Assembly (NCBI GenBank): GCA_963514095.1
Contig: OY741268.1
Span: forward strand, 5,106,001 to 5,170,000
Length of the DNA: 64,000 bases
DNA from: Eutrigla gurnardus
Taxonomy: Eukaryota; Chordata; Actinopteri; Perciformes; Triglidae
Direction of reading: 5' to 3'
Below, piece after piece: positions 1 to 12,100 of this stretch; position 1 is the stretch's first letter, and each line of letters begins with the position of its first letter. The position numbers were made by a program, and so were the translations under genes. The notes beneath the pieces were generated by a model that did not search any database, was not told the origin of the DNA, and worked only from the letters and a program-made list of their open reading frames with translations.

Positions 1-149
1 TAAAACACAGTGCTGAGCCTTCCAGGGTTCCCCAATTAGTTTTCACTGAGGGCCAAATTATGTCCAGGTTGCCAAGTCGAGGGCCAAATTGTGTGTTTTT
101 TTTTCATTGGATCACTAAACATTGTTTTATGTGCAAATGTTATTATTGT

Positions 150-245
150 TGCTGCTATTATTTGAAGTATTATTATTGTAGTGATTAGTACTACCAGTGG
201 TAGTTGGTTGTAGTAGCAGATAGTAGTAGTAGTAGTCATAGCCTG
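150..245. repeat. Degenerate trinucleotide (TAG/TTA) tract
   Basis: Runs of TTATTG, TAGTAG and related triplets form an impure trinucleotide microsatellite. The first 840 bases otherwise hold no gene I can support. The short open frames here have no recognisable domain. Confidence 0.5.
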
Positions 246-839
246 TGTTGAGGGACAGATAAAAAATGTACACTTGAAAGAAAATAAGTCCAATATCAAC
301 GATTTATTTATTTGAATGCCCCTGGAGAATATTTTGATCAACAACAAAAAACAACAGCACTACAGCAAGTGGTGCACAAGAGGAAAAAAATATTGTATAA
401 CAGTGGAGTTAATGGTTTTTGTTTGGAGCATCTTGCTTTTGTCTTGTAACTTGCAGACGGTCCCTGCGCACTCGCCCGGCTGCCAGCTGCACATAGAGAC
501 CAATGTTCTCCGTCTAGCTCGGACGGCTTATTTATGTAAAAAATCTGGGTTTTGGTGCTTGTAGCTCGTAGTCTATGATATGACGGTGGGAAAGAGGCAT
601 CATTTGTGTTTGAAAACGTTTCACTTCAGATTTATTGATCCAGAATCTGTGAATATATTTCCAACTTTACAGAACTCTTTATTTCACCTTATGGCAGGTT
701 ATTGCATAGTGTCACTGGGTCCGCCAGGCTGGACACTTTGCTCTTGCGGGCCGGATTTGGGAATTACATTAGTGCTGAAAAGTGTAGCGCAGATCAAGCA
801 ACATAGCCAATTCAGAGATACAAGGATGGAAACGAGAAA

Positions 840-954
840 TTAGTGAAATTTTATTGCAAAACCGGAAATACCTCAATTCACAAATGCGTATTGAACCGTG
901 CATGCTGTACCGTACGGTTCAATATTATATTGAGAACCGTTGCATCCCTAGTTA
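840..954. mobile_element. Right terminal part of a hAT-like DNA transposon
   Basis: The stretch ends in GAACCGTTGCATCCCTAG. Read backwards this gives the TAGGGATGCAACGG-type terminus shared by many fish hAT elements, and GAACCG/CGGTTC motifs lie just inside. The matching left end was not found, so it is either before the window or lost, and the left boundary given is arbitrary. The family call rests on the terminal motif only. Confidence 0.4.
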
Positions 955-1180
955 TTATTGAATAATAATTAATTCATTCAATTAAAATTGTCTTCAGGAC
1001 CGGAGGTTGCCGCCTTGTATCTTAACTTGGCCGGGATGACTGGTGATCCTGCAGGGCTCTGAGGGTTCAAGTTACACTGAAAGTGATGCGGTCCACCAAT
1101 TGTCCCTATCCTCAGACATCAACCAGTGCTGGCTGATAAAGTTCAAACATTGTGCATGACAGAAAAGTGTCTCTATCTAG

Positions 1181-1540
1181 CAGGGCTGGTCCGAGGCATA
1201 AGCGAGCTAAGCAAATTTAGGTATTGCCATTCTCCAGCTGGCCATCTCCAAAATGCACCAGAATACAGGAAATCACATCTACCAAATTCAGATCAGACCC
1301 CTCCACCCTCCTCCATTTGCACCCACTTTTGCACAAATAGGGTGGTGGGTGGGGTTGTTTTGCATCTTTGCTCAGAGGGACAGTAGTTCATAATCCGTCA
1401 CTGTATTAATACAATTTATAATGTAACATTATATTGTTACATTTGTGTCAATAATCAAGCACAGGTGACTCCATGGTGGTGGAAGGGGGGGCCCAATTCA
1501 AATTCTGCTTAGGGCCCCCAAAAGGCTTGGGCCAGCCCTG
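1181..1540. mobile_element. 360-bp hAT-type MITE with 8-bp target duplication
   Basis: The termini CAGGGCTGGTCCGAGGC and GGCTTGGGCCAGCCCTG are inverted copies. The element is bracketed by an exact 8-bp direct repeat CTATCTAG at 1173-1180 and 1541-1548. An 8-bp duplication and CAGGG termini fit hAT elements mobilised in trans. There is no transposase inside. The 86-residue open frame across it has no recognisable motif. It sits about 2 kb upstream of tgfbi. Confidence 0.85.
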
Positions 1541-1548
1541 CTATCTAG

Positions 1549-3403
1549 TACTGTCTATGCAGTAAATGTCTTCGTCCCACTTCAAGTGAAACAGAGTTTG
1601 ACTTGAAGAGGAACAGACCGCAGGTTTAAACACCGCGAACCACCCTGCAGCCGTTCAGGAACTTTCCATGTTTGTGTTTGTTTATTGTTTGACTTTTTCT
1701 GTTCCACAGCTGGCTTCAATCAGAGCAGGAAGAAGAAAGTACTCAGGTCTTCTACTGCAGTAAAAGTACAAGAGATACTTTGTTACGAGTGACAATACTG
1801 CATTTACGACAAAGAAAGGAGAATTGTGACGTGAAAACCTTCATTTATAAGATGCATTACGATAAAATTACACTTTGAAATATTGTTGTTTGTTTTGTTT
1901 TTCATAAGATTGTATTTAGATTTCTCACTTCATATCTGACATGTTAAATATAAATAAAGTCTTTGAGTACTGTTAATGTTTTTAATATGATCACATTGGA
2001 TTGTCTTTATATTATCGTCAAACACAAGAAAAACAAAGCAGGTAAAAGTATGTTCCATGTTTGTTTCGTTACTCAGGAAACTGAAGACAAACATTTAAAA
2101 CACTTGATTTTGGTCGGAACCTTCATGTTTACAGATCAGTTTGGGTCACATGACTGATCCGAGGTCAGAGAGAAAGCAGCTGCTGGTTCATCTGTTAAAA
2201 CCATCCAATCTCAGCTGGAGTGTGGTTCTGACTGAAAGAGATGGAGAAAGGGGCGGAGTTTACAGCATCTGACCAATCGTAAACCTGGACCAGTCTCCTG
2301 TCGGCAGAGCGGCAGTTTTACAAACTGAAACATTGGACAAATAGAAAGAAGTTACCATATAATATAGACTAAAAGCAACACAGTTAAATTATTATTATTG
2401 TTAATTAACAGACTTCTGATATCACTGCATCTAGATCACCAGAGATCTGACGATAATTACATTGGTGTATTATATCAAATGAATGTATAGAAAAGAATAT
2501 ACTTGATTTCAGACTGATTATTTTTGCTGTAACCTCGGCAGAGATATAAAAGTAGCGGAAAGTAATTATGAGAATATGAGGAGAGAATATATGAAATGAT
2601 GAGAATATAGATTGATTGGCGGGGCAAGAAGAATGAGGCTTAAATATTGTCATACAGTCATAAGGATGTATATCAGTGTAGTGACTATTATTTAATGTTT
2701 TAATGCCACTAAGAGTCTCAGTTAACTGTGAAGCAATCAGTGAATTCATCCATCACTCCAGTTCCATTTTAAAGTATTTATTGAGGCAAATTATGTTAAA
2801 ATATGAAAACAAAACAGCACAGTGAACAGAAAATATCGGAGCCCCACTCACCCTCTTTGTCTAACGAGCACCGCCGTGCAACCCAACAGGTACATGAGGG
2901 AAACCCACACCCAGGTGTTCATGACCGGAAATAACAGAAACCAGAAGAGCGTGTTTAGGATAAACAATTACACAGACAGACTCAGTTTGGCTCCTACAAT
3001 AAGCAACACGTGAATTTAATAGAATACACATGTAGCTGATTCCAGTCAGTGATATTATTAGTCTATTTATGAATAGTCTCCTGCATTTGTCAGTTTAAAC
3101 TGTTTTTGTCAAACATTCTGTCTCTTTTTTGTCCATTTGTTTTATTATTTCCTTTTGTGTGTTTGTTTTAGTGTCTTTCCTTTTCTGTGTTTTTCTTTCT
3201 ATCTTCTTTTTGTTTGTGTCTGTGATTATTTGTTTGTTTGTTCCTGTCTTTCTTTGGTTTCTGTTTGTTTCTTTCAGCAGCAGCTCTGCTTCTCTCTGGC
3301 TTCCTTGAACTCGATGAACTGATCCCTTCAAACACTTAACCTGATGATGCTTCAGAGACTTTTGACTGAATGGAAGGAGTTCACTTCTTCGGTGTCCGGC
3401 CAG
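1549..3403. other. Upstream intergenic DNA, no gene seen
   Basis: Mostly AT-rich single-copy-looking sequence. At 1731-1800 there is a fragment (AGTACTCAGGTCTTCTACTG followed by CAGTAAAAGTAC) of a common teleost interspersed repeat rich in AAGTAC motifs. At 3120-3290 there is a T-rich stretch with many TTTGTTTG and CTTTC words. No exon with plausible splice sites was recognised. Confidence 0.4.
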
Positions 3404-3596
3404 CTCCTCCTCCTCCTCCTCCTCCCCCTCCTCCTCGTCCTCGTCCTCCTCCTCTGGTTTAAAAGTCTCTCCCCTCCTGGATCCTAGAGACTGCGGAGGA
3501 TAAGAAGAAGAGGAAGAAGAAGAAAGAGGAGTTGGAGAAGAGAAGGCAGAATAAAGAACCAGAAGACGACGTGTAGGATTCCGGCTCCCGTTAACG
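3404..3596 (+). promoter_or_regulatory. tgfbi: tgfbi core promoter and 5' UTR candidate
   Basis: A CCT-rich pyrimidine tract (3404-3455) is followed by a TATA-like TTTAAAAG at 3458-3465. Transcription would then start roughly 25-30 bases downstream, near 3485-3495. A purine-rich leader of GAAGAAG words follows and runs to the ATG at 3597. The positions of the TATA-like box and start are inferred. No transcript evidence is available here. Confidence 0.5.
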
Positions 3597-4793
3597 ATGA
3601 ACGCGTGTGTGCTGGTTCTGGGTCTGTCCCTGGTTCTGACCGTGTGTGTTGCCCGGTCTCCGTACCAGGCGGTCCTGCAGCACAGCCGGATCCGAGGCCG
3701 GTCGCAGGGGTGAGTTACCCGAGCTGAGCCGAGCCGAGCCGGGTTTAAAGTTACCGTAGAGAGTCTGGAATGTCATCGTTGTGTTGGTTTTATTATTACG
3801 TTCATTTCCTTCATACTAACGCCTTCAAGGAACGAGCTCATAATCTTATCTAATAATATTTATTCTCGTTTGAATATGATGCTCAGTGACTTTATTAAAC
3901 TGTTAGGGTTGTTTTATTATTACATGCATTTCTTTCATAATAGCGGTTTTAGAATGAGTTCATCATAATTTATGATAATAATCGTTTTAATATGTAAATG
4001 ATGCTTAGCGACTTTATTCAACATTATGGCTGTTTTATTATCACATTAATTTCCTTACAGTCAACTATCAATATGTATCTCCTATTTTTATAATAATAAT
4101 AATATAACCTGTAGATTCCTGTTGCTGTTGTTGATATGAACAGTCAAATAATACATAATTTTAAGATATATATATATATGAAAAGTTGTGATTAGCCTTT
4201 GAACTTTGATCATTTCCATATCCGATCATTTATGTGTTTATGCTATGAAATGATCATATTAGTAATAATCAGGGTGATCAGGCTTTGTAGAGTTACTAAA
4301 CCTGAGCTCAGGTTAATATGATGAATCATGAACAGGAACATTGGTTATATTAATAACCCCTATTAATGAGAGATGTTTATTGTTTTGTGTGTTAACTTCA
4401 TGTGATGTTCTAATGTAGTTGTAGTGATAGAATCCATGTTAATGTCCAGTCTTCCTTATCAATAATAGAACTTCATAAGTTTACAGTAATAATAATTCAC
4501 TTCTGATTTATTATAAAACATGTATTTACTTGTTTAATCTCCTGCATTTTAAATTCTGACCCTCAAACAAGGGTAAATTCATGAATGAATGAAGAGATTT
4601 TATCTCACCCCAGTTTTTATGCTCATGTTTCTATATTCATGTTCAGATCATTAAAGTCATCATTGTCTCATGTTTCTGATCTCTTGTCTTTCAGACCAAA
4701 CGTTTGTGCGATGCAGCAGCTTAAAGGCACCAATAAGAAATATTTCACCAACTGCAAACAGTGGTACCATCGCAAGATCTGTGGGAAACCTAC
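3597..4793 (+). CDS. tgfbi: tgfbi exons 1-2: signal peptide and start of the Cys-rich region
   Basis: Exon 1 (3597-3709) starts MNACVLVLGLSLVLTVCVA. This is a hydrophobic signal peptide, probably cut just before RSPYQ. It is followed by SPYQAVLQHSRIRGR, close to human SPYQLVLQHSRLRGR. The ATG is the first in frame after the leader. Exon 2 (4695-4793) carries Cys residues in NVCAMQ, FTNCKQWY and RKICG, which belong to the Cys-rich CROPT/EMI-like module. The codon at the exon 1/2 join is split 2+1 and encodes Gly. Confidence 0.95.
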
Positions 4794-6557
4794 GTGAGTC
4801 CGTCTGGAAAATACCAGTCCAATTTCATGTTTCATTTCTTGCTCTCGTGATAGCTCCAGAAAAATATTGAAAATAAGAAAAAGCTAGTTTGGATTGAAAA
4901 TGTCATTATTTTTCCAGGTTGATGTTGAACTGAGTTGAGGTTTGCGTCTGCAGTTTGACTTGAGTCCTGCTGGACACACTGCGTTTGTGTTGGTGGACAG
5001 AGGAATGTCTCTCCAGAGGTGTCCTCACCTCTTCTTTAACCTCGGGAGAAGAAAATACCCTCCAGTGTCAGTTTACCACAATATGTTGACAGGGTCACTT
5101 AAAGGACACGTACGACAGTTTGTACTCCTCCGAAGTGTTTCATGTCTTCATAGTAAAGTCCTGATGATTGTAAAGCTTTCTGCTGCAGAGCTCGTCTTCT
5201 ATTAGCAGAACAAACGAAGAAGACTGTACAGTGGACATGGATGTTAATGGTGGAGGTTTTTAAATCTGCTTTGGGAAGTGTAGTGATGTCTGTTTGCTGT
5301 GATGTTGAACAGGAAATTCTGATTCAAAACTATTTGTGTTAAAGGTTGAAGAGCCGGTGGTGCTTGTGACAAACTCTGACATCTGAGATTTGACACTTAA
5401 TTCCTGATCAACTATATTACGTTCCCATACAACTAAACCACACTTTCAATTTTTCCAGACCAATCGGTCTCAGTTTTAAACATGAGATTAATGAACAAAA
5501 CGACACAAAACACACTTAAAAACTACATGGTTATGTTTAAGTAACAAAACTACTTGATTAAGTTTAGAAACATCATGGATTAAAATGAAATGAAAACAAA
5601 AACATGACTAAACTACTTGCAAGCATCAGTCTCCTGGTGGAAGTCCTGTGTTTTTTTAGCCATCCACCACCCAGACCTCCTCCCTATGTGGACTCCCACA
5701 GACTCCTGTGAAACTCATTTGTGATACGTCATCAGCAAACGTAATCCATGACAAAATACCTTTCCCTCCACAAGAAATTCACAATGTAGCTTAGTTGTGA
5801 GGGGCCGTGACTTTAGGAGACAGGGTTGCAGCATCTTAGTACAATAATGAGTAAAAATGATCCTCGTTATCACCTCCATCAGCTGAAATGTCAACGATGA
5901 AGTAGTCCCTATAGAGATATGAAACCAAACGTGAGAGAGAAATCTGCGGCTTGTAAAGAATGTTCATCAGAGAAAACAAAAATAGTCTCCAAATTTAAAC
6001 ATCAATTTTCCATTTCTTTTGTGTTGCCAAGTATTACTTTCAAAATAAGTTAAGCAACAAAACCAACGTTAGGTTTGGACAAAATAAATACATTTTGTGA
6101 ATGTTTCACAAACTGCTGTGAGACCCTGTTGTGCAGAACGGTCTAGGGTGGATTTTAGTTTGTGTCAGAGCCCTTCAGTCCGTCTAGACGCTTTAACTTG
6201 TGCCTGCATATACTTTAACTGCAGTACAGCTGTGAATGCAGTACTCTGATACTGGCTGAAGTAGAGTCTGATGCTTTCAGACTCCAGTGAGAGAAACAAA
6301 GAGACTTCAGTCAGACTGAAAGAAAACACACACACACACATTATTAATGAGGCCCTAGCAGCAGTGGACCAGCTGTGTCGCAGATCTCACTCCGCATGAG
6401 CTGAGCAGGAATATAGTGTGTGTGTGCGTGTGTGTGTGTGTGTGTGACTGGCAGTAAAACGTTCCTCTTGTAAATGTGATAATCACCTGAACTCTTCCAG
6501 TCTGCTCTCACGGCGTCTTTCTTCACACACCTCCCTATCACCCTGATGAAACACACA

Positions 6558-6599
<42 letters not shown>

Positions 6600-9080
6600 T
6601 GTTTGTCGTGTGTGATTGAACTTTCTCAAACTCTTCCATTAACACATTGTTGAGTAATTCACAAAGCTGTGAACATGACAGAGAGGACAGAACCTCAACA
6701 TGTAGTAGGCATGTCTGAACCATAGAAATAGAAGAAGTAGAACTGACATTGAACAGTTTTCAGTGGTTATTTGACGACACAAGAAAGTAGCCCCTTTTAG
6801 ACGGCCTTTTCCTTGCGGAAGGGGGTAACAGAATATTCCGCCTCTGAGACGCCAACGGAGGTCGTCACAGAGCCGCATCAGAAGAGAGACGAGGCGATAC
6901 GGCGTTCTATCTAAACGCTCCGAGCACCAGAGGAGGAAAAGACGTAGTGAAGATGTGTTACCAGGGCGACACGCCACCGTCATCTTTAACAAGCTCAAAG
7001 CGTAGATCCAAAGAAGATAAAACACCGTAGTTGCTCGTAAGAGGCCGCCGTTATACACATCAACATGATTAAGATGCAGCAACTTCACTTGTTGAAGAGT
7101 CGTGTAAATATGCGAGAAGAGCAAAAGTTCAACTTTCTTAGTTGTTTTGATGCATTGATTTAATCAGATTTCTGACGCTCATTGAATACGTCACGTGGCC
7201 GATGAGGCCGTGGGTAAGCTAGTTTTAAAGGTTGTTAGGCAGATATGTAGCTATGTAGCTATTTGAGCAGTTAGATAGGTAGTTAGATACGTATGTAGTT
7301 TGCTAGGTAGGTAGTTAGGTAGATTAGTAGGTAGTTAGGTAGCAGTGTAGATATGTAGCTAGTTAGCTTGGTAGAATTTAGTCAGTTAAGGTACCTAGTT
7401 AGATAATTTGTAAGCTAGGTAGATAGTTAACTAGGCAGCTCGAGAGCTAGTTAGCTGAGTATCTTGTACTTCTCCAGCAGGGAGTGAGGCAGAGGGACTG
7501 ACCCAGCGTTGCCGCTTTTCAGTAGCATCATTCATTGTCTTTTTGTCTAACCAGTGATTGACAGAATTAGTCAGCTAGCTGGCTGGGCAGCTGTCCTTGC
7601 TAATTCCACTGCTTTAATGGTACACTTCTTATAAAACACCACTTGACAATACTAATTGTTAGTTGTTTACTACGGTGCGATAAGCGTGTGTGGATGAATC
7701 ATTAAGTTGTTAAATTTCACTTATTTTTTCCGTCTCTCTATCCTTCGAAACGTGACAACTCCACTGATAGGCGTACTCTAACCACCACGTACCGCCAGTT
7801 GGTTTACTTTCAAGTGTCCCAATGGTCGCTATGGCAATGGTACACATAAAAATGGCTGGTGGTCCGACCATCTCGCTACGTTGATTTAAATGGGAATGTT
7901 TGTTCTATTCCTTTTTATTTATATGGTCTGTATGATAAAGCTATAGCCAGCAAATAGCTTAGTTAAGAGTGTAAACGGTTAAAACAGTTAGCTCTGATGA
8001 ACATGTTATATCTGGATGAACATGTTATCTGGTTTGTTTCATCTGGACAAGAAGAGTAAAAATGACAAGTTGGAGATTTATTGATATATTCCTGTGACAT
8101 ACATCCCCGAATAAAATGAGGGTTCATGTCCTGACATCGGTAGGGAGTTCGTTCCACCACTGAGGCGCCAGAACAGAGAAGAGTTTACCAGCCGGCCAGC
8201 TGAAGTAGTCAGGCGTGTGGTTTGACCAGTGTTTGGAGGTAGATGGGTGCCCACCCATTCTATCCGTGATATGAAATTTAAACTTTCCACTTTGCCTCTA
8301 CATTGAACGTCTTGGACACGACAGCAAAGTACAATATTTTAAACGTCAAGAGATTCATAGCCTTGAGATTTTCTTTTGTATAGATACTGGCTTTTTCCAC
8401 CAAATATAACAGATGTCCGTCCATTTAGTTGAATTTATACAGTGAGTACGGCTCAGTTGGAAACGTTGCACAAACTTACCACATTGATAATTCTTAGCTT
8501 ATTAATGATTTCTGTACGAAAACAAGTCTGATAATCAGAGAAGGATCTAGCTGGTCCATATTCTTTGCAATTTTTGTGCTCACATGTGACAGTTCCACAC
8601 ATATCAGTAGCTGACACCCGGTTGCCACCCCCCCCCCCCCCCCCCCCCCTCAATATACATAATCTGCTGAGTCTAGGTCTATATCCGACCTGTGTATTTG
8701 GTTTCTATGGAAACAGCTGCTTCAGCGTTTTAACAGTCAAAGTGATTCATCTGTCATCAGGACTGCATAGTGAAGGATGTATTGAGGGCTGCTGGTCGAA
8801 CAGGGTCCGGTTGTCTGTCTGTTGGCAGCTATCATCAAACAGTGAAAAGTGTCTGCAGCACCTTTGAGAGTTTTTAACTTACATATCCCTTCATGTGTTT
8901 CAGGCTGCCTGAAAATGTGCAGTAGCTTGTGTATTTGTCCACATATTTCTGTGTGTTTATTAAACTCTACAGGATGTTGAACGCAGCTTTAAAAAGTTTC
9001 TCACAAATAGATTCTTTCAGCTCAGCAAATTGGAAAAAAAAGAGGAAGTGAGAGTTTCTGTCGGAAGTGAATCTGCAAAT

Positions 9081-9157
<77 letters not shown>

Positions 9158-12100
9158 CTGTGATAGTTAAAGTAGATGTTTGAGTCCTGTGTTTGTGTGT
9201 CAGTGTGTTTCTGTGGAGAAGGCTGCAGGTCAGAGGGCAGCAGAAGGAAGACTCATAACTTTCCTCATAACTCACAGGCTTGACAACTCCCCTGAGACCT
9301 CCAAGTCCCCCCCCCCCCCCCCCCCATCCTAAAACTAACTTCTGTCAGCAGAAATGTTCAACAACAAACCTCAGTGTCTCTCTGACAGAATCACTTCATT
9401 CAGTAGATGTTACAGTAACTTCTAGACTTAAGTAGCTACTGTTTATTCTTCAAGCATCTTGCCAGCAACTCAGGGTTCACAGGGTCCTAGATTGGGGACT
9501 CTGATCAAGTCTTATAGTGTGTCTCCACCGCTGTCTTACACTTGATATTTTGAGTGCTTTCACACTGACAGTAGTGTAGTCAGCAGGAACTATGGTGTAC
9601 TCATAACCAGACCAGGCAGCAACCTCTGGTTCTGAAAAGTGAGACTCAGGCTAGCTTTACATGACAACACTCTGAAAACAAACCGCAAGTGGCGTTGCGT
9701 TCCCACTTTTTATTCTGCGTTTAAACTAGCGTCTTTGGGTGGAAATCTGCACACGGTGACGCAAAAGTGTGTGAAATTTGATGTAGTAAGCATGCCAGGT
9801 AGCTAGGTGGTAGTGTTGTCACGATACCAACATGTTGGTACCGTTACCGGTACCAACATGTGTTTCGGTACTTTTCGATACTTTTCGATACTTTTTCAAA
9901 TAAAAAGAAAACGCAAAAAATGTCATTACTGACTTTATTTTAATAGAAAATCTTAGAACAATAACATATTAATCAGCAAATAAAATACCACAAAGACAAG
10001 CTTTTCTAATGCACACAATTTTAAAAATGTGAAAATATAAATACAATTATATAATATAAAATATAATAATATAAATAAACCAGCTCTATTTGTTTTCTTC
10101 CAGAGCTACTTTTGTTAAGAGTGAAGGGCGATGGCGCTTGCTTTTAGCACTGAATGTGGTTTTTTTTCCTGAGTAAATGACCTGTCGTTCCCTGAGCTCA
10201 GTGTGCAGGTCTGGGTGCTGGTCCTTTAAGTCGGAGGTGTTTCCGCCGTTAGCCATGCATGTTTTAAACGCCGTTTACACAGTGGTGCATCGGCGTTAAC
10301 TGCCTCGCCTTGCGCATTTGTTTTAAGCTAAAGTACTGCCATATCGCACTTCGCGGCGCTGGTTTGTCCGCAAGTTGCGGCGTGGTGACGGTTGCAGCAG
10401 CCAGTCTCCTCTCCGTGCTTCGCTCGCTCGCGCTCTCTTTCTCTCTCGCGCTCTCCAAGCTTTCCTCCTGCTCCGTTTGTTGCTCCAGTCCACGCTGCTC
10501 GCTAACTTGCCAACTGTTTCCTCCGGCTTGCTTGCTTTTTCTTTTTATCTCCCCAAGCTGCGGCTCGCTCCTCGTCCTCTCAGCTGTTACAACGCAGTGA
10601 CGTCACGCGGCGAGTTCGCCGCGCTGTTGCGGGCGCTGCCGGCGGCGCTGCAAGTACCGGTCCCGTCCAAATGCAATACAGTACCGTTTTAAATGCCTCA
10701 GTACCCCGGTACCAAATTAGTACCGGTATACCGTGCAACCCTACTAGGTGGTAAACACCTGAGCCTTCCTTCTACTTCTCTCCTTAGCTTGGACATTCAG
10801 GGAGAACCTGTGGTTCCTATTTATGTAATCCATGGTGTTGACGGCTGGCTGATTTATGTCAATGTGTCCCGTCTACTGCTCCCAAACATTGGGGCATCCA
10901 TGATCCGGACACAAGTTCCTCTGCCTCGGGCACAGTAAATGGAAACCGGATGTATTTCGGACCGAGGTGGACGTTTGTCTGACGATGACCGACACAGTCG
11001 GCCGTGATAAGCCAAAGGTGTTTTCCTTAGACATCCCTCCTCACTTCAATAATATAAAGTACACGCTACCTTTTTCAGGACCCATGTTAGTTATTTCGCC
11101 CTCTATGTATGGGCGAAGTTCCTCACTCAAGGCGACAAGCGGATCTTTGGACATGCAAAAGTTTTAACGCCATGCTCTGTTGTCAACTTCTCCTTGAACA
11201 AAGGCGAAGTTCTTTGGACTGGTTCAATGGACTGGTTCTTCCGCCCGGGTCTTATCCATAGCTGTATGGACAAATTGCTTCTGACAAATTGGTGCATCAA
11301 ACAAATTGCCAGAGGTAATTAATGCGCCTTCTCTGTTCTGTTATATTATCTGTCATTACTCGGCTTATTTGCTGAAATGACTCCTGAATGGATATCAGAG
11401 CAGCAAGGGCAACTTGAATGTCTGACTGACGGAAATAATCTGACATATTTGTTGTTGTTTGGCTGTACTGCACATGGATGTGACGTCAACACGTACGTGA
11501 TGACAGCCAGCGTGAGCAGCTCAGAGCACACTTTTGCATTTTCAACCCTTTAGACGGGAACGCGACGGTCGAGTGTTTGTAAGATTTCCACTCTGGAGTG
11601 TGGCTTCATTTTTTGCGTTTTTAAGCCCCAAAAATTCCATCGAAAGGCATATCTGATAAAATATTTTGTCAGTTTCACCTGGGAGCTTTGTTGTGTAAAG
11701 CCAGCCTCAGACTACTTTAACACTTAGCTGTAAAGTTGACCTTGAATTATGGACAGCGGCGGTGCCAGGGTGGGGCTTGGTTGGGCTATAGTCCCATCGA
11801 GAATTGTGTTAGCCCTACCATTAGCCCTACCATAAAACCACCAAGAAAAAAACAACAACTAAATTACCAAGAAAAGTGCGGAGTCCAACAGTACCACCAC
11901 GTCACGTCGTAACGGCATTCAGGCAGCTGCGATGACAACTGTCACTGATCTGGGTTCATTAACAGACTGTACTGTCCGTACGTCAACGTCACTCATGTGA
12001 GCCCGCTTTTAGTGTATGCTCGACACAGAGACAGTAGGCTACTAGTTTGTAAGCTATCTGGCTCTAGCAGTTAGCGTTAGCAGCTTATAGTCACTCACGT

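Noticed and set aside
6639..7124. 161-codon - strand frame in intron 2
   Set aside because: No domain, signal peptide or homologue recognised, and it lies inside a host intron. A chance frame of this size is expected in 64 kb.
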